From Chloroflexota bacterium (GTDB taxonomy: Bacteria > Chloroflexota > Limnocylindria > Limnocylindrales > CSP1-4), in contig JAJYGO010000472.1 of NCBI GenBank assembly GCA_021785115.1, forward strand, positions 1 to 15,723: DNA of 15,723 nt, written 5' to 3'. The notes under the pieces are model-generated. The model saw only the letters and a list, made by a program, of their open reading frames with translations, did not search any database and had not been told where the DNA came from. The position numbers and the translations under genes are program-made. Below, one piece after another: positions 1 through 6,395 of this stretch. Every line of letters begins with the position of its first letter. Position 1 is the first letter of the stretch.

Positions 1-150
1 CCGCCGGACCCACGCCTCAGTCCGGGCGGCGTCCGACCGGGTAGCGCCCAGCCGCGCAGCGCCCAGCCGCGCAGCGCTCAGCCGCGCAGCGCCCAGCCGC
101 GCAGCGCCCAGCCGGGCGGCCCGTTCCGTCTCGACCAGTCCTGCGCGCAT
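1..150 (-). CDS. Hypothetical repeat-rich protein, N-terminal part (runs off left edge)
   Basis: A minus-strand frame opens with ATG at 148-150 and stays open for 50 codons to the window edge. A purine-rich GAAGGG lies about 5 bases before the start, in a good ribosome-binding position. The product begins MRAGLVETERAARLGA and then cycles through an Arg-Leu-Gly/Ser-Ala-Ala pentapeptide five times, because the DNA below it is a 15-bp tandem repeat. This would be an Ala/Arg/Leu-rich, probably helical, low-complexity segment. The gene lies on the same strand as the IclR regulator and begins 81 bp after its stop, so co-transcription is possible. I recognise no family. The opposite plus frame is also open here, so the coding assignment rests on the start codon, its ribosome-binding site and the strand context. 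Confidence 0.4.
   Translation of the reverse strand, partial: MRAGLVETERAARLGAARLGAARLSAARLGAARLGATRSDAARTEAWVRR
44..118. repeat. 15-bp tandem repeat, five copies
   Basis: Five head-to-tail copies of GCGCCCAGCCGCGCA start at 44, 59, 74, 89 and 104. The third copy has one C-to-T change and the last diverges in its final bases. The period is a multiple of three, so it reads as a pentapeptide repeat in any open frame. It lies inside the putative minus-strand ORF at 1-150. Confidence 0.85.
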
Positions 151-231
151 GGGTCCCTTCGTCAGGGCTGCAATGGCCCGTCGGCTGCGCGGCAACCCCG
201 CGGCACCTCGCGGCAGACCGCGGCCCGCACG

Positions 232-1116
232 TCAGCCCTGTCGCGGTCTCGAGGCGGCGTCGTGCGCCCGGTACCCCAGCCCGGCGGATACCGCGAGCCC
301 CGTGCGCGTCGTCTCGTAGGCGAGCCGCCTCACCACGTCGCGGGTCAGCCGGGAAGCGGGACCGGCGACGCCGACCGCCGCCACGACGCGGCCGCGAACG
401 TCGCGGATCGGGCTCGCCACGGACACGAGGCCCACCTCGAGCTCGTGGCGGCTCTCCGCCCAGCCGCGCGACCGAACCTTGGCGAGCTCCTCCTCGAGCC
501 GCCCCCGGTCGGAGATCGAATGGGGCGTCGGGGCTTCCAGGTCATCGCCGGTGAGGATGGCGGCCCGCTGGGGCAGGGGGAGGTACGCGAGGAGCACCTT
601 CCCGGCGCTCGTCGCGTGCGCGGGGTGCCGGTGCCCGAGACGCGTCGCGAGCTTGAGCAGGCCCGGCGTCTCGCGTCGCTCGACGGCGACCACGTCGCGC
701 CCGTCGAGCACCGCGACGTGGGCCATCTCGCCGGTCCGAGCGTGGAGCTCGTCCAGCGCGCCGAGCGAGACGCCATGGAGCTCGGCCCGCGACGGCGCCA
801 TCTCGCCGAGCTCGTACAGCCGGACGCCGAGCCGGTAGTGCCCGTGCCGCTCCGCGCGCTCGACGAGGCCGGCGCTGACCAGCGCCGTGAGCAGCCGGTG
901 CACGCTGCTCTTCGGCAGATCGAGACGCCTCGCGAGATCCGTCACCCCCAGGTCGCGTTCGCCGGGCGCGAACGCCGCGAGCAGGCGGGCCGCGTTTCGG
1001 ACCGTGGACAGGCTGGATTGATCGCGCGCGCCTGCCGCCTCTTCCTCGGGCTGGTCGTCGCGCCGGTCGTCGCCCGCCGCCGGCGGCCTGCGCAGGTCGT
1101 TCAGTTCGGACGCCAT
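232..1116 (-). CDS. IclR family transcriptional regulator
   Basis: This is a 294-aa DNA-binding regulator. The ATG at 1114-1116 is preceded by GAGGGG at a suitable distance, which decides the start over longer upstream extensions. Residues 1-35 are a polar acidic tail. Residues 36-97 form the winged helix-turn-helix, with the typical LARRLDLPKSSVHRLL recognition region and a wing ending in HYRLGVRLYELG. Residues 110-282 form the IclR effector-binding domain, with the hallmark HPAHATSAGKVLLA (164-177), EVGLVSVASPIRDV and VAAVGVAGPASRLT segments. IclR proteins bind palindromic operators as dimers and respond to small aromatic or organic acids. The effector here cannot be told from sequence. The gene is divergent from the 1576-1953 gene, and a 7+7 dyad in the shared spacer at 1275-1293 is a candidate autoregulatory site. 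The family call is strong; the regulated pathway is unknown. Confidence 0.93.
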   Translation of the reverse strand: MASELNDLRRPPAAGDDRRDDQPEEEAAGARDQSSLSTVRNAARLLAAFAPGERDLGVTDLARRLDLPKSSVHRLLTALVSAGLVERAERHGHYRLGVRLYELGEMAPSRAELHGVSLGALDELHARTGEMAHVAVLDGRDVVAVERRETPGLLKLATRLGHRHPAHATSAGKVLLAYLPLPQRAAILTGDDLEAPTPHSISDRGRLEEELAKVRSRGWAESRHELEVGLVSVASPIRDVRGRVVAAVGVAGPASRLTRDVVRRLAYETTRTGLAVSAGLGYRAHDAASRPRQG

Positions 1117-1274
1117 CGTCCCCTCGCCCGGCTGGTCGCTCCGCGATCGATGGATCGTCCTCCTCGTCCCTGGCGCCCCGGCCGGCCGCGTGGCGTCAAT
1201 CGTGCCTCGCGTGTCCGCTCTCGTCTCGTCCGTGCGACGGGACGCCCCGTGTGCCGGCCGTGTCGAGTGCCTTC

Positions 1275-1293
1275 CGTTCCGGCGGACGGAACG
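1275..1293. promoter_or_regulatory. Candidate operator, 7-bp inverted repeat with 5-bp spacer
   Basis: CGTTCCG and CGGAACG form perfect inverted arms around GCGGA. The site sits 159 bp upstream of the IclR-family gene, in the spacer it shares with the divergent gene. IclR regulators typically bind such dyads and control themselves and a divergent target. Assignment of this site to the neighbouring regulator is inference. Confidence 0.4.
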
Positions 1294-1533
1294 ACAGGGT
1301 CGCCCGTCCGCTCTGTCCCCGGCATCGGCGATCCGACCCAAGTGTGTCGCAGATCCGTTGCAGGAGTCGTCACGGGCCTGCAAGACCGGCCAGGAGGCTT
1401 CGTCGCCGCCGCACACCGGTCGGGGAGACGATCGAGTGACGCTCGGACGGAAGGCTGCCGCCACCGGCGGCTCGCGCCCTGGCTTCGACTTCACCGCGGG
1501 CCGGGCGCGACCGCCGCGAAATTGGAGCGCCGC

Positions 1534-1545
1534 CCGCTGCAGCGG
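1534..1545. promoter_or_regulatory. 12-bp palindrome CCGCTGCAGCGG upstream of small-protein gene
   Basis: A perfect palindrome ends 31 bp before the ATG at 1576. The core CGCTGCAGCGG recurs at 10361-10371, also 31 bp before the ATG of another small hydrophilic protein, and variants occur in other intergenic spacers. Its function is unknown. It could be an operator or part of a promoter or leader. Confidence 0.35.
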
Positions 1546-1575
1546 AGCCGACGACTGAAGCCCAGGGAGGTGACG

Positions 1576-1953
1576 ATGAACCGGGACGACGACTACCGCC
1601 AGCCCGTGTCGAAGGACGCCGGGAACCCCGGCGACACCGGGATCGAGATCGAGGAGGCCGGGGGCAGCGGCGTCTACCCGATGTCCGGACCGATGCCGAA
1701 GGGCGACGCCCCGGTCCGAGGCGAGGAGGCGTGGGGCCAGGGTCCCGCCGGCGAGGCCGGATACGAGGACTCGGGCTCCTCCGAGATCATGCCGCCATTC
1801 GGGACGGAGCCGCAGTCGCCGGGGCCGGACCAGGGCGGGCCGGGGTCGGGCCAGGGGCCGCAGGGGGCAGGCCAGGGGCCACAGGGGTCGGGACCGGCTC
1901 ATGGATCGCAGGGTTCGCGGCCGCAGTCGCGCGACGAGGCCCCGAGCGAGTGA
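1576..1953 (+). CDS. Small disordered acidic protein with Gly-Gln-Gly-Pro repeats
   Basis: This is a 125-aa protein of unknown function. Its ATG follows GGGAGG by 5 bases. The first half is acidic and contains the stretch GIEIEEAGGSGVYPMSGPMP (22-41), followed by AWGQGPAGEAGYEDSGSSE. The second half is low complexity, with two GQGPQG(A/S)G units near residues 92-106 encoded by an imperfect direct DNA repeat at about 1848-1893. There is no signal peptide, membrane helix or cysteine, so it is probably soluble and largely disordered. Its stop overlaps the ATG of the F420-type oxidoreductase by one base (TGATG), which implies translational coupling. Low GC-neutral complexity makes homology hard to judge by eye. 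The ribosome-binding site and the coupled downstream gene support it being real. Confidence 0.75.
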   Translation: MNRDDDYRQPVSKDAGNPGDTGIEIEEAGGSGVYPMSGPMPKGDAPVRGEEAWGQGPAGEAGYEDSGSSEIMPPFGTEPQSPGPDQGGPGSGQGPQGAGQGPQGSGPAHGSQGSRPQSRDEAPSE

Positions 1954-2932
1954 TGGCGGCGCAGGTCGGCTACTCGATCTCGAGCGAGGAGACGGATCCG
2001 GCACGCTGCGTCGATCTCGCCCGGATGGCGGAGGACGCGGGCTTCCCGTTCGCCCTGATCTCCGACCACTACCTGCCGTGGATCGATCGGCAGGGCCAGG
2101 CCCCGTTCGTCTGGGCCGTCATCGGCGGGATCGCCCGGGCGACCTCGACGCTCCGGCTCGGGACGGCGGTGACGTGCCCCACGGTCCGCATCCACCCCGC
2201 GATCATCGCGCAGGCCGCCGCGACCGCCGAGTGTCTCATGCCGGGCCGGTTCTTCCTCGGCGTCGGGTCGGGCGAGAACCTCAACGAGCACATCCTCGGC
2301 GACCCGTGGCCGCGCGTCGAGGTGCGCCAGGCGATGCTCGAGGAGGCGGTCGACATCATCCGGCTGCTCTGGTCCGGCGGCGAGCACAGCTACGACGGGG
2401 CGTTCTACCAGGTGGACGACGCCCGGATCTACAGCCTCCCGGACACGCCGCCGCCGATCTGCGTCGCCGCGTCGGGCCCGGAATCCGCGGAGCTGGCGGC
2501 CCGCATCGGCGACGGGCTCATCAGCACGGCGCCCATCCGCGAGGTCGTGCAGACGTTCGAGCAGGCCGGCGCCGGCTCGGGGCGCGCGACCGGGGACCGC
2601 CCGAAGTACGCGCAGGTCACGGTCTGCTGGGCGGCCGACGAGGAGACCGCGCGGCGGACGGCGTACGAGTGGTGGCCGACCGCGGCCATCAAGGGCGACG
2701 CATCTCAGGAGCTGCCGCGACCGAAGCACTTCGAGCAGCTCGCGGCGATGGTCACCGAAGACGACGTCGCGAAGATGGTCACCTGCGGACCCGACCCCGA
2801 GGCGCACGTCCGGAAGCTGCAGGAGTACGTCGACGCGGGGTTCGACCATCTGTTCGTGCACCAGGTGGGCCCCGACCAGGAAGGGTTCTTCCGGTTCTCC
2901 GCGAGGAGGTGCTGCCCCGGTTCGGCGCGTGA
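1953..2932 (+). CDS. LLM-class F420-dependent oxidoreductase (FGD-like), frameshifted near C-terminus
   Basis: This is a luciferase-like TIM-barrel oxidoreductase that uses coenzyme F420, resembling the F420-dependent glucose-6-phosphate dehydrogenase group. The start is the ATG overlapping the preceding stop. Residues that match the FGD active site are present: D38, H39 and W43 in SDHYLPW, and E108 in GSGENLNEHILGDPWP. The true substrate is not established by these motifs. The frame is intact to residue 315, FFRF at 2886-2897. There a one-base deletion around 2898-2899 throws it out of frame. In the +1-shifted frame the expected family ending, REEVLPRFGA plus stop, appears at 2900-2932. Adding one base (TC to TAC, giving Tyr316) restores a 326-aa protein of normal length. 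As written, the frame would read through to 4112 antisense to a GT9 gene, which is implausible. It is either an assembly error or a real recent mutation. Confidence 0.85.
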
Positions 2933-2991
2933 GAGGGGTGCGACAGGGCGCCGGCCGGACGCCGGTAGGCGTGGGCCGCGGACCTCGCGAC

Positions 2992-3025
2992 TGCCGGCGA
3001 CCTCCGACCCGCCCGGTGGCCGGCA
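2992..3025. terminator. Putative bidirectional terminator hairpin between convergent genes
   Basis: TGCCGGCGACC at 2992-3002 pairs with GGTGGCCGGCA at 3015-3025, with one mismatch and a 12-nt loop. It sits in the 103-bp gap between the plus-strand F420 enzyme and the minus-strand GT9 gene. There is no T-tract, as is common in GC-rich genomes, so termination is inferred from position and stem strength. Confidence 0.4.
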
Positions 3026-3035
3026 CGAGCCGCGT

Positions 3036-4139
3036 TCAGCCTCGGTCCGGATTCCCGGTCAGCAGCTCGATGGCGTCGCGCAGCACGTCCTCGACCGGGA
3101 CGTCGGCGACGAACGAATCGTCGTGCGCGCAGCGTTCCCTGGTGTTGTCCGTGCCGCATGTCGGGCAGGCCGTGCGCCAGCTGATGGCCACGCGACGTCC
3201 GGCCCGCGTCAGCTCGCCGCCGTTGACCAGGTTGCCGATCCAGTAGATCCCGACCGCCGGCGCCCCGACCGCGGCCGCCAGGTGCAGCGGCCCGGTGTCG
3301 TTGGACACGACGACGGAGGCGCGGGCGAGGAGGCCGGCGAGACCGCCGAGCGAGAGGCGGCCCGTCACGTCGATCACCTCGTCCGAACCTCCCCGGCCGC
3401 CGATGCCCGCGGCCACGCGGCGCGTGATCGCGGACTCCGGTGGAGTGCCCGTGATCACGACGCAGACCCCGCGCTCGACCAGCGCGCGTCCGACCGACGC
3501 GAACGATTCCGCCGGCCAGCGGCGGCGCGGGTCCGTCGCCCCGGGGTGCAGGACGGCCAGCGGTCCGCGTTCGGGCACGATTCGTTCGACCTCCGCGAGG
3601 TCGGCGTCCGTGACGGGCAGCCGCGGTGCCAGGTCGACGGGGGCAGCGCCGACGAGCGCGACGACCTCGAGCCACCGCGCGTACTCCGACTGGTAGTAGA
3701 CGTACGGGACGGCCCGGTCGAGCGGCGCGGCGTCCGCCGTCGCGGTGCCCGCAGTCGTGTGCGCGCCGACCTCCAGCACGAACGGGTTCGAGTTGCGTCC
3801 GCCGCCGTGCATCTGGATCGCGAGGTCGAAGTGCTCGGCGCGCAGTCTCGCGAGCAGCGCCTCGCGCTCCCGTGGTTCGACGCGCGACGGGTCGTCGTCG
3901 AACGCGGCCGGCGGGACGGGCACGACGCGGTCGACGGGGGAGGGGCGGCCGGCGAGGAACGCGGCGTGCCAGGCGCGGCCGAGCAGCACCATCTCCGCGT
4001 GCGGGTACGCGGCCCGCAGTGCCGCGAGCGCCGGGAGTGCGAACACGAAGTCGCCGAGCGCGTTCGCCCGGAGTACGGCGATCTTCCGGACCCCGGGGAG
4101 CACGTCCGGTAGCGCGCCTGGGCGCGCGTCGGCGGGCAC
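3036..4139 (-). CDS. Glycosyltransferase family 9 (heptosyltransferase-like)
   Basis: This is a 367-aa GT-B fold glycosyltransferase of the GT9/ADP-heptose:LPS heptosyltransferase type, acting in the cytoplasm on cell-surface glycan precursors. The N-terminal domain shows VRKIAVLRANALGDFVFALP (17-36), the usual acceptor-side loop. The C-terminal donor-binding domain has HPGATDPRRRWP (198-209) and SNDTGPLHLAAAVG (279-292), both diagnostic. A CPTCG pair plus C337 near the end could bind a metal or form a disulfide. The start is a GTG at 4137-4139 directly abutting the stop of the SMP-30 gene. GGAG nine bases upstream serves as ribosome-binding site within the preceding gene, so the two are translationally coupled. 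The donor sugar and acceptor cannot be told. A decayed copy of a related gene lies at 10073-10279. Confidence 0.9.
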   Translation of the reverse strand: MPADARPGALPDVLPGVRKIAVLRANALGDFVFALPALAALRAAYPHAEMVLLGRAWHAAFLAGRPSPVDRVVPVPPAAFDDDPSRVEPREREALLARLRAEHFDLAIQMHGGGRNSNPFVLEVGAHTTAGTATADAAPLDRAVPYVYYQSEYARWLEVVALVGAAPVDLAPRLPVTDADLAEVERIVPERGPLAVLHPGATDPRRRWPAESFASVGRALVERGVCVVITGTPPESAITRRVAAGIGGRGGSDEVIDVTGRLSLGGLAGLLARASVVVSNDTGPLHLAAAVGAPAVGIYWIGNLVNGGELTRAGRRVAISWRTACPTCGTDNTRERCAHDDSFVADVPVEDVLRDAIELLTGNPDRG

Positions 4140-4982
4140 TCAGGCGATCTCCGGCCGGCAGAGCGGCACGCCCGTCAACCCGACGTCGCCGACCGCCACG
4201 TGCCAGCGGCCGAGGTTCGACGTCACCAGCCTGTCGAGCCGCTCGCCGGCGAATGCCGCGTTCGCGGGTGCGCCAAGCACCTGGGCGTGGGGGTCCTCGA
4301 CGAGCGTCTCCACGCGCCCGTCGGGCAGCAGACGGAGGACGCCGTCCGGCCGGTAGCAGGGCAGGAGGATCGAGCCATCGGTCGCCAGCAGGATCCCGTC
4401 GAGCGTCGTCGACGGCACCTCGGCGACGACGGCAGGACCGCCCGCCGATCCGTCCGCCTCGATCGGCACGCGCGTCACCCGCTCGCCGTTCGTCTCGATC
4501 ACGAGCAGCGCGCGCTCGTCCGCGTCGATGCAGCAGCCGTTCGGCAGCGCGTCGACGCGGTCCGTCCAGATCCGCGCCCGGCCACCGGGCTCCACGCACC
4601 AGATCACGCCATCGCGCCGGCCCCAGTCACCCGAATCGGTCACGTAGAGCGAACCGTCGGGTCCGAACGCCAGCCAGTTCGGCGCGCGCATCCTCCGTCC
4701 GTCGTCGCCCGACGCGTACGTCTCGAGCGACCCCGTCGCCGGGTCGAACCGGACGATCTCGCCCCGGCCGACGTCGCACGCGTAGACGCGGCCTGCGCCG
4801 TCGCACGCGACGCCGAGGACGAACCCGCCCGTCTGCGCGACCGTCTCCACCGAGCCGTCGAGCCCGATCGCGTAGAGCTGGCCCGCCTCCCCGCCCGCGT
4901 ACACCCGCCCCCGGACGGGATCCCAGCACACCCCCTCGGGGTGATCCAGGCCGCCGGCGAGCACCGAGAACCGATCGAGCAT
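4140..4982 (-). CDS. SMP-30/gluconolactonase/LRE family protein
   Basis: This is a 280-aa six-bladed beta-propeller of the SMP-30/gluconolactonase family, typically a divalent-metal-dependent lactonase that opens sugar lactones. The frame extends far upstream, but the ATG at 4980-4982 is chosen because GGAGGGGG precedes it and MLDRFSVLAGGLDHPEG matches the usual family N-terminus. Candidate metal ligands match the family: E16 (HPEG), N102 (PNWLAFGPDGSLYVTDS), N148 (LPNGCCID) and D195 (TLDGIL). There is no signal peptide, so it is probably cytoplasmic. Its stop abuts the GTG of the GT9 gene, so they form a coupled pair. A 230-bp hairpin-rich spacer separates it from the upstream GT4 gene. It could alternatively act on a non-sugar lactone or be a non-enzymatic propeller. 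The family assignment is secure. Confidence 0.88.
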   Translation of the reverse strand: MLDRFSVLAGGLDHPEGVCWDPVRGRVYAGGEAGQLYAIGLDGSVETVAQTGGFVLGVACDGAGRVYACDVGRGEIVRFDPATGSLETYASGDDGRRMRAPNWLAFGPDGSLYVTDSGDWGRRDGVIWCVEPGGRARIWTDRVDALPNGCCIDADERALLVIETNGERVTRVPIEADGSAGGPAVVAEVPSTTLDGILLATDGSILLPCYRPDGVLRLLPDGRVETLVEDPHAQVLGAPANAAFAGERLDRLVTSNLGRWHVAVGDVGLTGVPLCRPEIA

Positions 4983-5037
4983 CGACCCCCTCCGATCCCG
5001 CGAGCGGGCGCCGTCGCGCATGCGCTCGCCAACCGTC

Positions 5038-5070
5038 GGCCGGGGCGACGGTCGCATCGTCGCCCCGGCC
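5038..5070. repeat. 13-bp perfect inverted repeat (hairpin 1 of the GT4/SMP-30 spacer)
   Basis: GGCCGGGGCGACG at 5038-5050 pairs perfectly with CGTCGCCCCGGCC at 5058-5070 across a 7-nt loop. It lies 56 bp upstream of the SMP-30 start, in the 230-bp gap after the GT4 gene. It may be a terminator or attenuator, or an operator, since it contains one of four CATCGTC repeats. Confidence 0.7.
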
Positions 5071-5125
5071 AGGCCATCCCGAGTGGCGACCCATCGTCCC
5101 TGAGTGACAATCCATCGTCGCCCAC

Positions 5126-5149
5126 CGGTCGTCGCCGAGGCGACGACCG
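5126..5149. repeat. 11-bp inverted repeat (hairpin 2 of the GT4/SMP-30 spacer)
   Basis: CGGTCGTCGCC at 5126-5136 and GGCGACGACCG at 5139-5149 are perfectly complementary around two bases. With 10 bp paired and a 4-nt loop this is a very stable hairpin. It is 64 bp downstream of the GT4 stop on the minus strand. Confidence 0.7.
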
Positions 5150-5150
5150 C

Positions 5151-5170
5151 ATCGTCGCCGACGCGACGAT
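5151..5170. repeat. 8-bp inverted repeat (hairpin 3 of the GT4/SMP-30 spacer)
   Basis: ATCGTCGC at 5151-5158 pairs with GCGACGAT at 5163-5170 around CGAC. It directly adjoins hairpin 2 and reuses the CATCGTCGCC word also seen at 5055, 5092 (shortened) and 5113. Confidence 0.6.
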
Positions 5171-5212
5171 TCGCCCGCGCTCGCGACCCCCGGCCGCTTC
5201 TCGCAGCCGCGC

Positions 5213-6388
5213 CTACGCCGTCGCCGCCAGCGCGGCCTCGTACGCGTCGAGCGTCCGATCGATCGACAGCGCCGCCAGCGCGCGCCGCCGGATCTCGTCG
5301 CGGTCCAGTCCGCCGACCTCCCCGCACGCCTCTGCCAGCGCCGTCTCGTCGCCGGGATCGACCAGCCGTCCGCCGACGCCGTCGGGCACGATCTCGGGCA
5401 GCGCGCCGCGCCGGTACGCGACCACCGGGCACCCCGCCATCTGTGCCTCCGCCGCCACCAGCCCGAACGGCTCGTCCCAGCAGACCGGCATCAGGACGAC
5501 CGCGGCGCGTGCCATGAGCCCGGCGAGGCGCTCGCGCGACACCGGTCCGAGCCACTCGGCGCCACCGAGCAGCGGGACCACGCGCCGTTGGTGGTACTCG
5601 CGATCGTAGACCTCGCCGGCGAGGACCGGTCGCAGCCCCGCACGCCGCGCGACGCGGAGCGCGACGTCCACCCCCTTCTCCGGCGAGATCCGGGCCGCGA
5701 TCAGCGCGACGCGATCGTCGGCGGGCCGCCCCTCCGGATGCGCGGACGGCCGAGTGATTGCTCGACCGGCGGGCTCCGGCCCCGCGATCGCCGCCCCCGC
5801 GAGGTCAGGGACGCCATTGCGCAGGAGCAGCACGTCGGGGACGCCCGTATCGCACCACTGGCGCCGGCCGTGCTCGGAGACCGCGGCCACTCGCCGGGTC
5901 GTGGTCCGGCACGCGGCGACGACCGCGGGCACGATCGGTGGCAGGTGGAGGGTGTGGACGGCGGGGAACGGTTCCGCGAGCTCGAACGCCTCGACGTCGA
6001 ACGCGTGCTGGCTCACGGCGTCGGGCTGCCAGCGCCGGACGCCCTCGAACACGCGCTCGAACGCGCGGCGCATGCCGTCCGACGATCCGGCCCCGCCCGG
6101 ACCCCCTGGGCCAGCCTCCGATCGCGACGCGTCCCGATCACGATCGCTCCGCGGCCTCCCGCCCGCCTGGCCCAGGCCGGGCACGATGAACGCCGACCGG
6201 ATGTCCTCGTCGACCTCGACCGCCTCGACATCCACTCCGTCGATCCGCGAGCCGGCCGCGCACCAGACGCGGACGTCGTGACGGCGCGCCGCGAGACCGC
6301 GTGCGACGTCGACGATCAGCGCGTGGTTGCCGCGCGCCTGGCCCGGCCGGATCGGGGCCACGAGTGGCGCGACCACGGCGATCCGCAC
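5213..6388 (-). CDS. Glycosyltransferase family 4 (group 1)
   Basis: This is a 391-aa retaining GT-B glycosyltransferase. The N-terminus MRIAVVAPLVAPIRPGQARGN (GTG start at 6386-6388) is the usual first strand and glycine loop. The donor-binding half carries ARISPEKGVDVAL (232-244) and CWDEPFGLVAAEAQMAGCPVVAY (303-325), with the family's E-x7-E pair at E306 and E314, then LPEIV and GGRLVDP. A low-complexity polar insert rich in Gly/Arg/Asp/Ser occupies about residues 72-105, between two Rossmann elements, and may be a disordered loop. GAGG lies 7 bases before the GTG, and the gene starts 7 bp after the folE stop, so the two are an operon. It probably builds cell-surface or storage glycan or glycolipid. 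The sugar donor is not determinable here. Confidence 0.9.
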   Translation of the reverse strand: MRIAVVAPLVAPIRPGQARGNHALIVDVARGLAARRHDVRVWCAAGSRIDGVDVEAVEVDEDIRSAFIVPGLGQAGGRPRSDRDRDASRSEAGPGGPGGAGSSDGMRRAFERVFEGVRRWQPDAVSQHAFDVEAFELAEPFPAVHTLHLPPIVPAVVAACRTTTRRVAAVSEHGRRQWCDTGVPDVLLLRNGVPDLAGAAIAGPEPAGRAITRPSAHPEGRPADDRVALIAARISPEKGVDVALRVARRAGLRPVLAGEVYDREYHQRRVVPLLGGAEWLGPVSRERLAGLMARAAVVLMPVCWDEPFGLVAAEAQMAGCPVVAYRRGALPEIVPDGVGGRLVDPGDETALAEACGEVGGLDRDEIRRRALAALSIDRTLDAYEAALAATA

Positions 6389-6395
6389 GGACGCC

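Larger units (their letters stand above)
1117..1575. other. Divergent intergenic region between iclR-type gene and small-protein gene
   Basis: This 459-bp stretch holds no gene I can support. The open frames in it have no ribosome-binding site or recognisable product. It holds a strong dyad at 1275-1293, a small GC hairpin at 1457-1471, TTGCAG/CTGCAA words near 1357-1384, and a perfect 12-bp palindrome CCGCTGCAGCGG at 1534-1545 that ends 31 bp before the ATG at 1576. Both divergent promoters must lie here, but I could not identify -35/-10 elements with confidence. Confidence 0.6.

Noticed and set aside
44..118. Short tandem repeats considered as a CRISPR array
   Set aside because: Units are contiguous 15-mers without unique spacers and no cas gene is present.
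1101..1373. 90-codon minus-strand frame upstream of the IclR gene
   Set aside because: Overlaps the start of the IclR gene in another frame, Arg/Thr/Gly-rich, no ribosome-binding site.
262..1953. 563-codon plus-strand open frame across the IclR gene
   Set aside because: Only its last 126 codons (from 1576) have a ribosome-binding site and a sensible product. The upstream part is the antisense shadow of the IclR gene and is Arg/Pro-rich nonsense.
2933..4112. Long C-terminal extension of the F420 enzyme frame
   Set aside because: It arises from the frameshift near 2898, runs antisense through the GT9 gene and shows no protein-like features.
2779..4599. 606-codon minus-strand frame
   Set aside because: Arg/Pro/Gly-rich shadow of the GT9 and SMP-30 genes; no family motif.
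4983..5555. Upstream extension of the SMP-30 frame on the minus strand
   Set aside because: It overlaps the GT4 C-terminus and the hairpin spacer and reads as Arg/Gly-rich noise. The ATG at 4982 with GGAGGGGG is clearly the start.
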